Positions 41,883 through 50,713 of a DNA stretch of 64,000 nt are shown here, piece after piece. This DNA comes from JAIQFL01 sp035295745. Its GTDB lineage: Bacteria; Acidobacteriota; Terriglobia; Bryobacterales; Bryobacteraceae. The stretch is from NCBI GenBank assembly GCA_035295745.1, contig DATGIL010000015.1:186001-250000 (forward strand), read 5' to 3'. The stretch's first letter is position 1, and the number at the start of each line of letters is the position of its first letter. The position numbers and the translations under genes were made by a program. The notes under the pieces were generated by a model that saw nothing but the letters and a program-made list of their open reading frames with translations, ran no database searches and had not been told where the DNA came from.

Positions 41883-42578
41883 TTAGCGCAGGTCAGTCGG
41901 AATTAGAGTTAACTTGATCTCGGGATGGTCGCTCTCCGCGAGACTGACTGCCACACCGCGGCTTTCCAACGGCCCGAGAAAAGCGGGGTCCATGAAAAAG
42001 TTGTCGAAGCCGTTCCGCTCCCATGCAAAGGCTCGATAGTCACCTGGCGGGATGTCGTGGATGGTGAATCGGCCGCATGAATCGGTGGAGGCTTGCAGGT
42101 AGGCGTGCGGATCGGTCTTGCGATCGGCCTCCTGAGGAATCAGTACCACGTTTACCTCCGGGCAGGGCTGATCGGAGCCCGATGAGACGACGCTTCCGGT
42201 CACACTGCCTGGCTTGGGACTGAGGATCAGGTCGAGTTTAACGGGCGGGCTTGCGTCGAGGTCGACGACGCGGTCTGGCAACTCTCGTGATTCCGAACGC
42301 ACCGCTTTCAGGTAATACCCCGGAAGCGGATATATCACTTTGTATCGGGCAGGAGGGACATCCTCGACGCGAAAGGTTCCATCGGAGTTCATGGAGGTCG
42401 AGACGATGAAGCCTGGGCCTGGGTCGACAGAGAAAAACTGCGCCGTTACGGCGGCGAGGTTCGCTGCTGCGGCGTCGCCCTCGATGTGAACGCGACCGCT
42501 GATCGTGCTGCCCGGGATCGGCAGGATGGTCAGTCCCTCTACGCCACCGGCGCCGACTGCGATCGCGCGGAGTGCCAT
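41883..42578 (-). pseudogene. 3' remnant of a carboxypeptidase-regulatory-like domain protein
   Basis: From ATG 42578 the product is 231 residues and starts directly inside a beta-sandwich repeat (VEGLTILPIPGSTISGRVHI), without signal peptide or ribosome site. Two further repeats follow (FRVEDVPPARYKVIYPLPGY; GRFTIHDIPPGDYRAFAWE), typical of secreted acidobacterial carboxypeptidase-regulatory-like proteins. Those are normally much longer and exported. The upstream part has been replaced by a cupin gene fragment, giving a chimeric locus. It may still be translated by read-through coupling but is unlikely to reach the cell surface. Confidence 0.7.
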
Positions 42579-42993
42579 AGCGGAGACTCTCTGGCGGCGC
42601 TTCGCCTCGCCCGATCTTGAGCAGGCGCCGGAAATAGTCGAACCGCTCGACTCCGGGAGTAATGACGATCAGCAGATCCGCCTTCGTGCCGCGCTGCGTC
42701 CGGAATGCGTGCGGCATGCGCGGCGGGACCACCACCACATCGCCTGCCTCCGCCGTCAACACCTCGGTGCCTGACAACACCTCGGTGCCTGACAACACCC
42801 TTACGGCCCCATCCAGCACGTAGGACATCTCCGCCGACCGGTCGTGGCGATGCGGGCGAGCTCCGTCCGCATCTTTTTCCAGGCTCACGCGTACCGTCGA
42901 CAATGCGCCACCTGTCGCGTTGCTGTCCACCCGGAGCCGGATCTTGCCCGTGGGTGCGGCGAGCGTTTCCGCATCCATGTTTCGCGCGACCAC
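42238..42993 (-). pseudogene. Cupin-domain protein with frame-foreign 3' half
   Basis: Residues 1 to about 130 form a cupin (RPHRHDRSAEMSYVLDG, VLTAEAGDVVVVPPRMPHAF, ITPGVERFDYFRRLLKIGRG) with likely metal ligands His-His-Glu and a later His. After GEAPPES the remaining 120 residues are arginine-rich nonsense translated out of frame from the carboxypeptidase-regulatory remnant. The normal cupin C-terminal tail is missing. Within the cupin, LSGTEV is duplicated exactly by an 18-bp tandem repeat (42757-42792). The locus is a deletion junction of two genes. Confidence 0.75.
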
Positions 42994-43051
42994 GGTTTCA
43001 GGGAACTACGGTATCAGAAACGACATGCTCACCTCGTGCTGGCTTCAGCCT

Positions 43052-43648
43052 TTACTGGCATCTCATTTTCACGGCGCGTCCGGCTTCGGGCCACAGTAGT
43101 CGATGATGCAGGCCGGCATCGGCGAAGGCTCGGTCGATCTCCTGGCGGCCTTCCGAAAAATGGGCTCAGCCCTCGAAATGGAGCGGGATCACAGCCGCGC
43201 CGGAGAACTCCTTGGCGGCTTCCACAGCTTCCGCGGCTGTCATGGTGAGGTGGAAGGGCCCCACTTCCGGCACGCGCGCCGCTCCTAAGTTTAGAATCAC
43301 CGCCGCGACCGGAAAGCGCCTGGCCACCTCGGCGACCTCTTCGTACCAGACGGTGTCGCCGGCAAAATAGAATGCCTGCTGGGGGGCGTCCGTGGCAGAC
43401 ACAACGAATCCAATCACCGGACCGCGATCCAATCCGGCGGGGCCATGTCGCGCAGGCGTGCCGGTCACGCGCAGAGTTGGGCCGGCCGCAGTTGGCAGGT
43501 CGACGCTTTGCCACGGCGCCAATCCAACACTGTTTCGACCCAGCCGTTGTGCCCCTTCTGGCGTGGTGAGCACCTTCTTCGCGTTTTCCAGTGCCGCACG
43601 GCCGCTACGGTCGAGGTTATCGAAGTGATGGTCGTGGCTCAGCAGCAC
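43052..43648 (-). pseudogene. Metallo-beta-lactamase-fold hydrolase, 5' truncated with nonsense codon
   Basis: Homology starts abruptly at VLLSHDHHFDNLD, the zinc-binding motif that normally lies about 70 residues into the protein. It continues through AFYFAGDTVWYEEV and GPFHLTMTAAEAVEAAKEF to VIPLHFEG. There an in-frame TGA (43166-43168) stands where family members have Trp. Past the stop, the same frame still reads AHFSEGRQEIDRAFADAG to a TAA at 43052. Both ends are therefore defective. It abuts the stop of the upstream Wzz-like gene, indicating a deletion of its 5' part. Confidence 0.8.
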
Positions 43649-43696
43649 ATAATCGAATGACGGGCGCTTTCCCGAGGTCGGAAAAGTGAGAATCCT

Positions 43697-44457
43697 TCAG
43701 TCCAGGGAGCGCGTCATTGTCCGTCGCCGGATAGCCACGACGATCGCGCTGAGCGCGCACCCTGCCACGAGTCCGATCGTCGCGAACATTTTGCGGTTCG
43801 GAGAGGCGGGCCGACTTGGCAAGTCGGCAGGATCAAGCACCTGCAAGTTAAGGGCGGGCCTCGCTGTCGCCCGCTGGAGGTTGGCCACCATCATGCGTGC
43901 CACCAGATCGCTTGCCACACGCTGCGCCTTGGCTGGATCGGGATAGGCGAACCGGATGACAAATGTGTCCGCGAACCGGCCACCAGCCTCAACAGCCAGC
44001 GGGTCGATTTCAATATCGCGAGCCATTGAACGGACGATATCTTCCAGCGCCGTCTCTCCGATTGATAGAGGTCAAGGCTCGGATTCATGATGACGTCCAC
44101 CAGGGAGCCGCGACTGAGGACGTGCTGACGTGCTCCGTCGAGCCATTGGTTGACCGTCGCGGCATCCGGCCTCGCCCCATCCGCTTGCGTCAGTTGCAGG
44201 ACGGTCCGCGACACATATTGATTGTCCATTTGGAATGCAACGATCGTGGCTACCAGCGCACCTGCGATTCCGAAGAGAGCCGTAATCTTGGGGAACGTCC
44301 ACATTCTCACCTGCATATCGATCGCTCCTCGCAATACGTCGAAGAGATCGCGCCATCGGGGCCCAGCGTCCTCGATCAGCCTGTCGAGTTCAGGCCCATA
44401 GCGCTTCCGCCACGGTGCTGGATAAAGCATGGCGGCCCACCGGAGGAGCCTTCTCAT
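43697..44457 (-). pseudogene. Two-helix Wzz/chain-length-determinant-like protein, frameshifted
   Basis: ATG 44457 overlaps the padR stop. The first part reads MRRLLRWAAMLYPAPWRKRY, a soluble helix, then a membrane helix (ITALFGIAGALVATIVAF) and a periplasmic segment to PSLDLYQSERR. Near 44045-44065 the frame shifts by one base. The other frame continues LEDIVRSMARDIEIDPLAVE, then FVIRFAYPDPAKAQRVASDL and a second helix ATIGLVAGCALSAIVVAI. The domain order (helix, coiled periplasmic part, helix) resembles Wzz proteins and is common behind PadR in Acidobacteriota. This is a mutation or a sequencing error. Confidence 0.75.
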
Positions 44458-44741
44458 GCGTGCTTCAGCCTTTTCTGCGCGGTGTGCAGGATCTTTTCGA
44501 GCGCCGCCACCTGTTCTTCCAGGTAAGTGCGGCCGAGGGCCGTGATGGTGTACGGCTGCCGACGATCCTGCGATTTCACGGGTCGGATCCAACCGCGCTC
44601 TTCCAGCCGGGTAATCGCGCCGTAAAGCGTCCCGGGTCCCAGACGGACGTTCGCAAACCGTTGAATGTCCTCCATCATTGCGTAGCCGTGTTTATCGCCA
44701 TCTGCCAGGCTCGCGAGCACCAGAATCGTCGGATCGGACAC
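44454..44741 (-). CDS. PadR family transcriptional regulator
   Basis: The 95-residue winged-helix repressor has PTILVLASLADGDKHGYAMM, EDIQRFANVRLGPGTLYGAI, TRLEERGWIRPVKSQDRRQP and YTITALGRTYLEEQV. The GTG start (44741) is preceded by GAGG, which is part of a palindrome at 44750-44773, so binding there would block both transcription and translation. The stop overlaps the start of the Wzz-like gene, which is its probable target. PadR genes in this phylum usually control an adjacent membrane protein. Confidence 0.93.
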   Translation of the reverse strand: MSDPTILVLASLADGDKHGYAMMEDIQRFANVRLGPGTLYGAITRLEERGWIRPVKSQDRRQPYTITALGRTYLEEQVAALEKILHTAQKRLKHA

Positions 44742-44749
44742 CGTTATTT

Positions 44750-44773
44750 CGCCTCACGTAGTATCGTAAGGCG
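44750..44773. promoter_or_regulatory. Candidate PadR operator
   Basis: CGCCTCACG (44750-44758), centre TAGTAT, CGTAAGGCG (44765-44773): 24 bases with one mismatch between arms. It lies nine bases upstream of the padR start and includes its ribosome site, suggesting autorepression. Confidence 0.65.
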
Positions 44774-44866
44774 TAATAGCGGGTCTGTCAAGTAGGAGAT
44801 GTTTAAACCAAGCTGGCCCTTGATTTTCTGCGTTCCCACCCACATCTCCCGACGTACAGTTAGGTA

Positions 44867-45796
44867 ATGCGGATTTCGCGGCGTGGCCTGCTCCTCGGCA
44901 CCTTCGGATCCCTGTGTGCGCAGGAGCCGCGATTCTCCACTGGCGTGGACGTCGTCACGCTGCTCGCAACCGTCCATGACCGTGACGGTAACATCGTCAA
45001 GAACCTGTCTCGCGAAGACTTCGTGCTGCAGGACAACGGCAAAACGCAGAACATCACCTACTTTTCGCAGGAATCGGATCTTCCGCTCACCATCGGCCTT
45101 CTCGTCGATACAAGCCGCAGCCAGAGACAGGTGCTGGAGCCGGAGCGGAGAGCCAGTTACCAGTTCCTTGACCAGGTGCTCCGCGAGGACAAAGACCGCG
45201 CTTTTCTCGCGCGTTTCGACACCGAGGTCGTAGTCGAGCAGAGCTTGACATCCTCGCGCAAAGAGCTGTCCGACGCACTAGCCAACTTGCAGATCCCCAG
45301 CCGCGCCGCGACACAAATCTATGAGGCGGTCCGCAGTACGTCGGAGCATCAGATGCGGCCGCTGAACGGGCGCAAGGCGTTCATCCTCCTATCCGATGGG
45401 GTCTCGGTCCGCGATGGCTGCTCGCCGAGCACGGCGATCGAATATGCGCAGCGGGCTGATGCGCTCATCTTCGCGATTCTGTTCGCAGGAAGTGGACACG
45501 GCGGCCGCGGGGGACGTGTCATTCCCGCCGTCAACGTGCGCGTCGGAGCGAGAGTTCTGGGTCGAAACGTGATGAAGCGTCTCGCCGGCGAGACCGGCGG
45601 CGCCTATTTCGAAGTCGGACCCGCACGTCCCATCGAGCAGATCTACGCCGAGATCGAAGAGACCTTGCGCAATCAGTACAGCATTGGCTACACGCCGAAA
45701 ACGCCGGGCAACAGCGGCGAATACCGCAAGATCAAGCTGACGTCCAAGAAGCGAGGACTCATCGTGCAGACTCGCGACGGATATTACGCGAAATAG
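44867..45796 (+). CDS. VWFA-related acidobacterial domain protein
   Basis: The 309-residue protein has a short Tat-like/Sec leader (MRISRRGLLLGTFGSLCAQE). VTLLATVHDRDGNIVKNLSR and EDFVLQDNGKTQNITYF form the N-terminal half characteristic of the acidobacterial VWFA-related family. The VWA domain has a MIDAS-type DTSRS motif (LTIGLLVDTSRSQRQVLEPE), AFILLSDGVS, and a long insert (FAGSGHGGRGG). It ends with EIEETLRNQYSIGYTPKTPG. The MIDAS lacks the full DxSxS pattern only in its third position (DTSRS keeps D, S, S). Probably exported; its function in this phylum is unknown. Confidence 0.9.
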   Translation: MRISRRGLLLGTFGSLCAQEPRFSTGVDVVTLLATVHDRDGNIVKNLSREDFVLQDNGKTQNITYFSQESDLPLTIGLLVDTSRSQRQVLEPERRASYQFLDQVLREDKDRAFLARFDTEVVVEQSLTSSRKELSDALANLQIPSRAATQIYEAVRSTSEHQMRPLNGRKAFILLSDGVSVRDGCSPSTAIEYAQRADALIFAILFAGSGHGGRGGRVIPAVNVRVGARVLGRNVMKRLAGETGGAYFEVGPARPIEQIYAEIEETLRNQYSIGYTPKTPGNSGEYRKIKLTSKKRGLIVQTRDGYYAK

Positions 45797-45802
45797 GCTG
45801 GA

Positions 45803-48800
45803 CTATTGCGCCCGATCCACCGCGATGGTAACGGTATTCGAAGTGGTCCCGCCGATCGTCACCACGAGCGGAATCGCCGACCCAACGGACGCGGTGGCGG
45901 GTACCTGCGCGTTGATTTGATACAGCCCGACATAGCCCGGAGCGAGACCCGAGAACGACACGCTTGCCGGCACTCCGCCAATGGTGACGGTAGGTTGTAC
46001 CAAGGTCGCCGCCAGCGGATTGGATGGCGACGGACTTCCCAGCGCCGGCCGGTTGCTGACATCCCCCAGACCGGTGCAGTAGATGGACACATATTCGCCG
46101 ATCTTGGCCGGACGTGCCTCGGAAAAAACTCCAACCGGGGCGGCCACCGACGCGGTATTGGCGATCGTGACGGAGCCCTGCCCGGAGCCTTGTGAATTGG
46201 TGGTAAATATGGCGGGCGAGTAGGCCACCAGTTGCACCGGGATGGAGACGGACTGGACCCCTTGCGTCACGGTCAAAGTCTGCGTTCCTAACGCGAGCAG
46301 CGGCACTTGAAAGTTAATCTGATTCGGGGAAACGAAGAACACTGGTACCGTCTGCGTACCGGAGAGCAGCGTCAGCGTGGTTCCGCCAAGCGTGAACGGC
46401 AAGGGCGGCGCCAGATCGGCAACGGCGGTTTGTGCAGCCAGGTTGGTGCCGTATAACGTCGCGATGCTGCGCGGCGCGAGCGCATTGCCGCTCAGCGGAT
46501 TCGCCGCGCTCACGAACGCAGCGGAGCTGGTCTTGGGACCAGGCCCGATCAAAAATCCTGCCGAGTTCGAGGTACCGCCTCCTGTTGCAGCGGTGAAGGC
46601 CGACACCGACGCCCTGCCTACCAGGGCCGTGTCGGCGGCCGGGATCTTCGCGGTCAGGTGCGCGCTATCGACAAAGGTGGTCGCGCGCGCCTGCCCGTTC
46701 CATCGCACCACTGTGCGGCTTCCGAAGCCCGAGCCGCTCACGGCGAGCGTGAAATCCGCTCCGCCGGCGTTGGCCGAGGTTGGAGAGATCGTGCTGATTT
46801 TGGGCTGCAGGGATGCGGACGCGAGCGGTACCAGAATGTCCCACACACTCCGCCCGTGAGTTGCGGCGCGCAACACCCGTGAACTTCGTTGCAGCACCAG
46901 CGAGTTCACTACCACCTTGGGCAACCCAATCCCGAGACTCGACCAGACGGCGCCGCCGTTGGTCGTCACCAACACTCCGGCGTCGGTCGCAATGTACAGA
47001 GTCTGCGGGATGTCCGGATCGATCACGAGATCGTTTACCGGGATGTTCGGAAGGTTCCCGCTGATGTCGGTCCAGGTCGCTCCGAAATTCCCGGTTTTGA
47101 AGACATGGCCCAGCACGTCCGTGCCGCCGTTAAAGCCCGAGAACGTCACGTAGGCCGTTGCGCTATCCAGGGGATCCACGGCAAGGTGCGTCACGGCGCG
47201 CGGTGGAAGCCCCGCACTGCGATTGGTCCACGTCGCCGCGGCTCCGTTTCCCGCGTTCCCGGTCATCTGCACCATGCTGTTGCTGGTGCCGATGTAGATG
47301 GTGTTGGAATCGGAAGGCGCCACCGCGACCGCCTTGAGAGAGCCCTTTTTGCCACCCGTCAGATCGGGTGAGATGGGATACCAGCGCCCGCCGCTGTCCT
47401 GGGTCTGCCAAAGACGATACGTCCCGAAGTAGAGAGTCTGCGGATTCGCGCCATCCATCGCAACCGGCGAGATGAACTGCGAGAGGTCGGTGGAATCGAG
47501 CCCGTACGATGCAGTGATCCACGACGATGTGCTGCCCGTCAAATTCAGCGATCGCAGAAACGACACGTTTTGACATGCCGCGTACGCAAGGCCGGGAAAG
47601 GCGGGGTCTACCGCGGTGAACCCGCCATCCCCGCAAGCGACCTGCTGCCAACTCAGGGTGCCGTCGTACACCTGGGTTCCGTTGTCCTGCGTTCCACCGA
47701 CAGTCACTTGCGGGTTCGAGGGGTCGATAGACATGCCGGGATAGAACTGCGTGATCGCCAGCGTGCTATTGAGAGCGGCCCAGTTTACAGTTCCAGCCGA
47801 AATGTCGCTCGTGCTGTAGATCCCGCCATCATTACCGATGTACAGCCTGGTTCCGTCGGGCGTGAATGCAAAAACGTGGCAGTCCACGTGGATCAGAACA
47901 TTGTTCGAGCCGCTTTGCGGTAAGGCCGTCCAGGTGGTCCCGCCATCCAGAGTGCGATAGACCTGCAGGGCGCCGGACCAGACAATGTTGGGATTGGAGG
48001 GATGCACACGGATGGAGTTGGTGAAGTACTGCTGCGTTCCCCAAAGCGCGGGGTTGGCAATCGGAAGCTTACTCCAGTTAGCTCCTCCATCCAGAGTCTT
48101 GTAGATGCCCAGCAATCCGTTCGTCGAGCTGTTACCGATTTGTGCATAGATGGTTGCCGGCGAGGAAGGGGCCATGGCGAGATCGATGCGCCCGACGTTG
48201 GTGGTCGGCACCGCGCCCGGTCCGCTCCCCATCGCCAGGCTCCACGTGAGTCCGCCGTCTGTCGAGTGGTAGATGCCGTTCTTGGAGTTCCCACCGACGG
48301 TGCCCAACGAGGCATAGGCGCTCGCGCCATTGGTCGGATCGAACACCACCGAGATTCCCGCTGCGCCCGTCAGCACATTGCTCCAGGTGGCTCCGGCATT
48401 GGCCGATCGCCATACACCGTTTTGGGAGGTGCACAACAGGATCTGGCTGTTTCCCGGGCGAATCGCCAGCGCCCCGATCCTGTCTCGCAGAAACGGTCCC
48501 ACGATGTTGGTCCAGGTGGCGCCTCCGTCGGTGGACTTGAGAATTCCGGCGCCGTAGTAGCTGTCCTGCGCGAAGTTCTCTTCGCCGGTGCCGACGTACA
48601 CGGTGTCGGGACTGCTGGGATCGATCACGATGGCGCCGGTCGCCAACGACGGCTGATCGTCGGTCAGCGGCGTCCAGTTACCACCGCCATCGGTAGTCTT
48701 CCAGACGCCTCCCTCCGCCGTTCCGATGTAGACAACGTTGTTGTCTCTCGGGTCGATTGCGATTGCAGTCACTCGTCCAGCCGTGGAGGAGGTGGTGTTG

Positions 48801-49114
48801 CCATCGGTGGGCTTCGGCCCGATCAGCGACCAGTTCACTGAATCCATGGTCACCGCCGGAAGGCTGCGGCCCTCGGGCGAGGCGTCGTGGAGCGCCTGAT
48901 GCTGCAGTCGCGTCGCCGCGTCGATCTCACGGATTCGTCGGATTGCGTCCAGCCTGGCGCCGGCTGGGATCGAGGAGCGCGGGTACACGCGCTGGCCGTA
49001 AAACCATTCCTCGCGATTTCGCTCTTTATTCGCATCCTCCTTGCGCGGCCACTGTTGCGCGGACAGGAACGGTGCCATCAAGGTGAGGAGCACTGCTGCA
49101 CGGGTGAAAGTCAT
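45803..49114 (-). CDS. Secreted BNR/sortilin-like propeller protein with IPT and Solibacter C-terminal domain
   Basis: The 1103-residue protein starts at ATG 49114 with a signal peptide (TFTRAAVLLTLMAPFLSA). The first 750 residues carry many Asp-box/BNR repeats (GGVWKTTDGGGNWTPL, GILKSTDGGATWTN, GIYHSTDGGLTWSLA, QVYRTLDGGTTWTAL), as in sortilin/xyloglucanase-like propellers. An IPT/TIG domain follows (STISPTSANAGGADFTLAVS, GSGFGSRTVVRWNGQ). The last 240 residues match the C-terminal domain family named after Solibacter (SIATLYGTNLA, VFFVSPNQINFQVP, PAKIGEYVSIYCTGLGDV, ending LVVTIGGTTSNTVTIAVD). It probably lies outside the cell and binds or degrades polysaccharide; catalytic residues were not identified. 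Confidence 0.9.
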   Translation of the reverse strand: MTFTRAAVLLTLMAPFLSAQQWPRKEDANKERNREEWFYGQRVYPRSSIPAGARLDAIRRIREIDAATRLQHQALHDASPEGRSLPAVTMDSVNWSLIGPKPTDGNTTSSTAGRVTAIAIDPRDNNVVYIGTAEGGVWKTTDGGGNWTPLTDDQPSLATGAIVIDPSSPDTVYVGTGEENFAQDSYYGAGILKSTDGGATWTNIVGPFLRDRIGALAIRPGNSQILLCTSQNGVWRSANAGATWSNVLTGAAGISVVFDPTNGASAYASLGTVGGNSKNGIYHSTDGGLTWSLAMGSGPGAVPTTNVGRIDLAMAPSSPATIYAQIGNSSTNGLLGIYKTLDGGANWSKLPIANPALWGTQQYFTNSIRVHPSNPNIVWSGALQVYRTLDGGTTWTALPQSGSNNVLIHVDCHVFAFTPDGTRLYIGNDGGIYSTSDISAGTVNWAALNSTLAITQFYPGMSIDPSNPQVTVGGTQDNGTQVYDGTLSWQQVACGDGGFTAVDPAFPGLAYAACQNVSFLRSLNLTGSTSSWITASYGLDSTDLSQFISPVAMDGANPQTLYFGTYRLWQTQDSGGRWYPISPDLTGGKKGSLKAVAVAPSDSNTIYIGTSNSMVQMTGNAGNGAAATWTNRSAGLPPRAVTHLAVDPLDSATAYVTFSGFNGGTDVLGHVFKTGNFGATWTDISGNLPNIPVNDLVIDPDIPQTLYIATDAGVLVTTNGGAVWSSLGIGLPKVVVNSLVLQRSSRVLRAATHGRSVWDILVPLASASLQPKISTISPTSANAGGADFTLAVSGSGFGSRTVVRWNGQARATTFVDSAHLTAKIPAADTALVGRASVSAFTAATGGGTSNSAGFLIGPGPKTSSAAFVSAANPLSGNALAPRSIATLYGTNLAAQTAVADLAPPLPFTLGGTTLTLLSGTQTVPVFFVSPNQINFQVPLLALGTQTLTVTQGVQSVSIPVQLVAYSPAIFTTNSQGSGQGSVTIANTASVAAPVGVFSEARPAKIGEYVSIYCTGLGDVSNRPALGSPSPSNPLAATLVQPTVTIGGVPASVSFSGLAPGYVGLYQINAQVPATASVGSAIPLVVTIGGTTSNTVTIAVDRAQ

Positions 49115-49172
49115 ACCTGCGATCTGTGTATTGTATGTCGCTTCGGTGATTTTTGTTACGCTGACGCGACGC

Positions 49173-49297
49173 AATACGTTCGCGCGATCAATGCGCTTGC
49201 GAGCCGCGCGCGTCAGCAAGCGATGTCCCATCGCTCCCCCAAAATCACTCCCTCACGGTCGTGGCTCGTTGTGAGCCGCGCGTCAGCAAAGCGATCT
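49173..49297. repeat. Dispersed palindromic repeat, family A, copy 4
   Basis: GCGCTTGCGAGCCGCGCGCG, TCAGCAAGCGATGTCCC, then ACTCCCTCACGGTCGTGGCT and a second half-site GTGAGCCGCGCGTCAGC, AAAGCGATC. Compared with copies 1-3 the halves are in a different order, as expected for units that join in tandem. Confidence 0.8.
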
Positions 49298-49332
49298 CGG
49301 CAAACACCCTCGGTCGAATTCAGCGCACTTGT

Positions 49333-49383
49333 GCCGAAAAGTCTCGACCAGGGGGTACAGACCAGGAAGAGTCTTTGCGCCAC
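49333..49383. repeat. Dispersed repeat, family B, copy 2 (partial)
   Basis: AAGTCTCGACC and AGGAAGAGTCTTTGCGCCAC (49364-49383) match the 3' half of the copy at 7515-7587. An unrelated GGGGGTACAGACC lies between the two blocks. It precedes the ABC permease pair by about 70 bases. Confidence 0.65.
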
Positions 49384-49451
49384 GTCCTGATTCCGGGAAC
49401 ATCCTGGCTGTTAACTTCGTCAATACCTATGCGTCTTTATCGAAGACATCC

Positions 49452-50711
49452 ATGTCTAGATTGCCCCAGTTGCAACTGCGCGCTTCGTTTTGGGAGGCCA
49501 CCCGGATCGCCGCGGATTCGCTCCGGAAGAACAAGCTGCGCAGCTTCCTCACACTTCTCGGGATTATCCTCGCTACCACCACCCTCATCGCAGTCACCGC
49601 GCTGATCCACGGGATGAACATCTACATCGCCGAGAAGGTCTCGAACATGGGCTCCGATGGCTTCCGCGTCGTCCGCATGGCATGGTTCGGACCATGGGAC
49701 CCGAAGAAGTTCTTCGAAATGGACAAACGCAATCCACAAATCCGGCCGGATGAGTATGAATTTCTGAAGAGCAACGCCGTGCTGGTCAAAGAGCTCGGCA
49801 TGATGGCTTCACGCCGGGGACGCGTCTCATTTAAGGGCGATTCCATGGAAGATGTGGACCTGGAAGGCATTACCGACAACATTCCCACCATAAACAACGT
49901 CCAGGTGGATTCCGGACGCGCCATCACCTACGAAGAGGTGCGCCGCCATGCCCCGGTCGTGTTTATCGGCAATGACGTTCGCGCCCGCTTTTTCGAGGGC
50001 AAGGAAGCCGTTGGTAAGAGCATTGCCATCGAAGGCATCCCTTATGAGGTCGTGGGCTGCGCGAAAACCCTCGGCAGCGTGTTCGGCAATTCCCAAGACA
50101 ACTTCGTCATGCTGCCCATCGAGAGTTACTTCAAGACGTACGGCAATCGCAATGGCCTGCGCATTATCGCCAAGGCCATCGACCAACCGCGTCTCATGGA
50201 AGCCGAGGATGAGGTGCGCGTGCTCTTGCGCTCCTACCGGCACCTGGGCCCAGGCCAGGATGACAATTTCAGTATCTTTGCTTCGGAGACGATCGTGAGT
50301 CTGTGGGAGCGCCTCACCGCAACCATTGCCGCCATGGCGGTCGGAATTGTCTCGGTCTTCATGGTAGTGGGCGGTATCGTCATCATGAACATCATGCTTG
50401 CCGTGGTGACGGAACGAACTCACGAGATCGGCATCCGCAAATCGCTGGGCGCTCGGCGATCCGATATTCTGCGCCAGTTCCTGGTGGAATCTTCGGTGCT
50501 GTCGGGCTCCGGAGGTCTGGCCGGTGTCGCGGTGGCCTGGGCGATCGCGATTCTGGTTCGGAATGTGACCTCCGTTCCGATGGCGTTGCCGTGGACTTCA
50601 GTGCTGATCGGCGTGGGATTGTCCGCCACGGTCGGCCTCTTCTTTGGCATCTACCCAGCTAGGCGGGCCTCGCGTCTGGATCCGATAGAAGCTCTGCGCG
50701 TCGAGAAATAA
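49452..50711 (+). CDS. ABC transporter permease (MacB/FtsX type)
   Basis: The 419-residue protein starts at ATG 49452; a frame open further upstream runs through repeat sequence and is rejected. Helix 1 is at about 30-52 (FLTLLGIILATTTLIAVTAL), followed by a large periplasmic MacB-PCD domain (about 55-275, e.g. VVFIGNDVRARFFEGKEAVG). Three C-terminal helices form the FtsX domain with NIMLAVVTERTHEIGIRKSL, GARRSDILRQFLVESSVLSG and PARRASRLDPIEALRVEK. The second permease starts two bases after its stop. No ATPase or membrane-fusion gene is adjacent, so they depend on partners elsewhere. Confidence 0.93.
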   Translation: MSRLPQLQLRASFWEATRIAADSLRKNKLRSFLTLLGIILATTTLIAVTALIHGMNIYIAEKVSNMGSDGFRVVRMAWFGPWDPKKFFEMDKRNPQIRPDEYEFLKSNAVLVKELGMMASRRGRVSFKGDSMEDVDLEGITDNIPTINNVQVDSGRAITYEEVRRHAPVVFIGNDVRARFFEGKEAVGKSIAIEGIPYEVVGCAKTLGSVFGNSQDNFVMLPIESYFKTYGNRNGLRIIAKAIDQPRLMEAEDEVRVLLRSYRHLGPGQDDNFSIFASETIVSLWERLTATIAAMAVGIVSVFMVVGGIVIMNIMLAVVTERTHEIGIRKSLGARRSDILRQFLVESSVLSGSGGLAGVAVAWAIAILVRNVTSVPMALPWTSVLIGVGLSATVGLFFGIYPARRASRLDPIEALRVEK

Positions 50712-50713
50712 CT

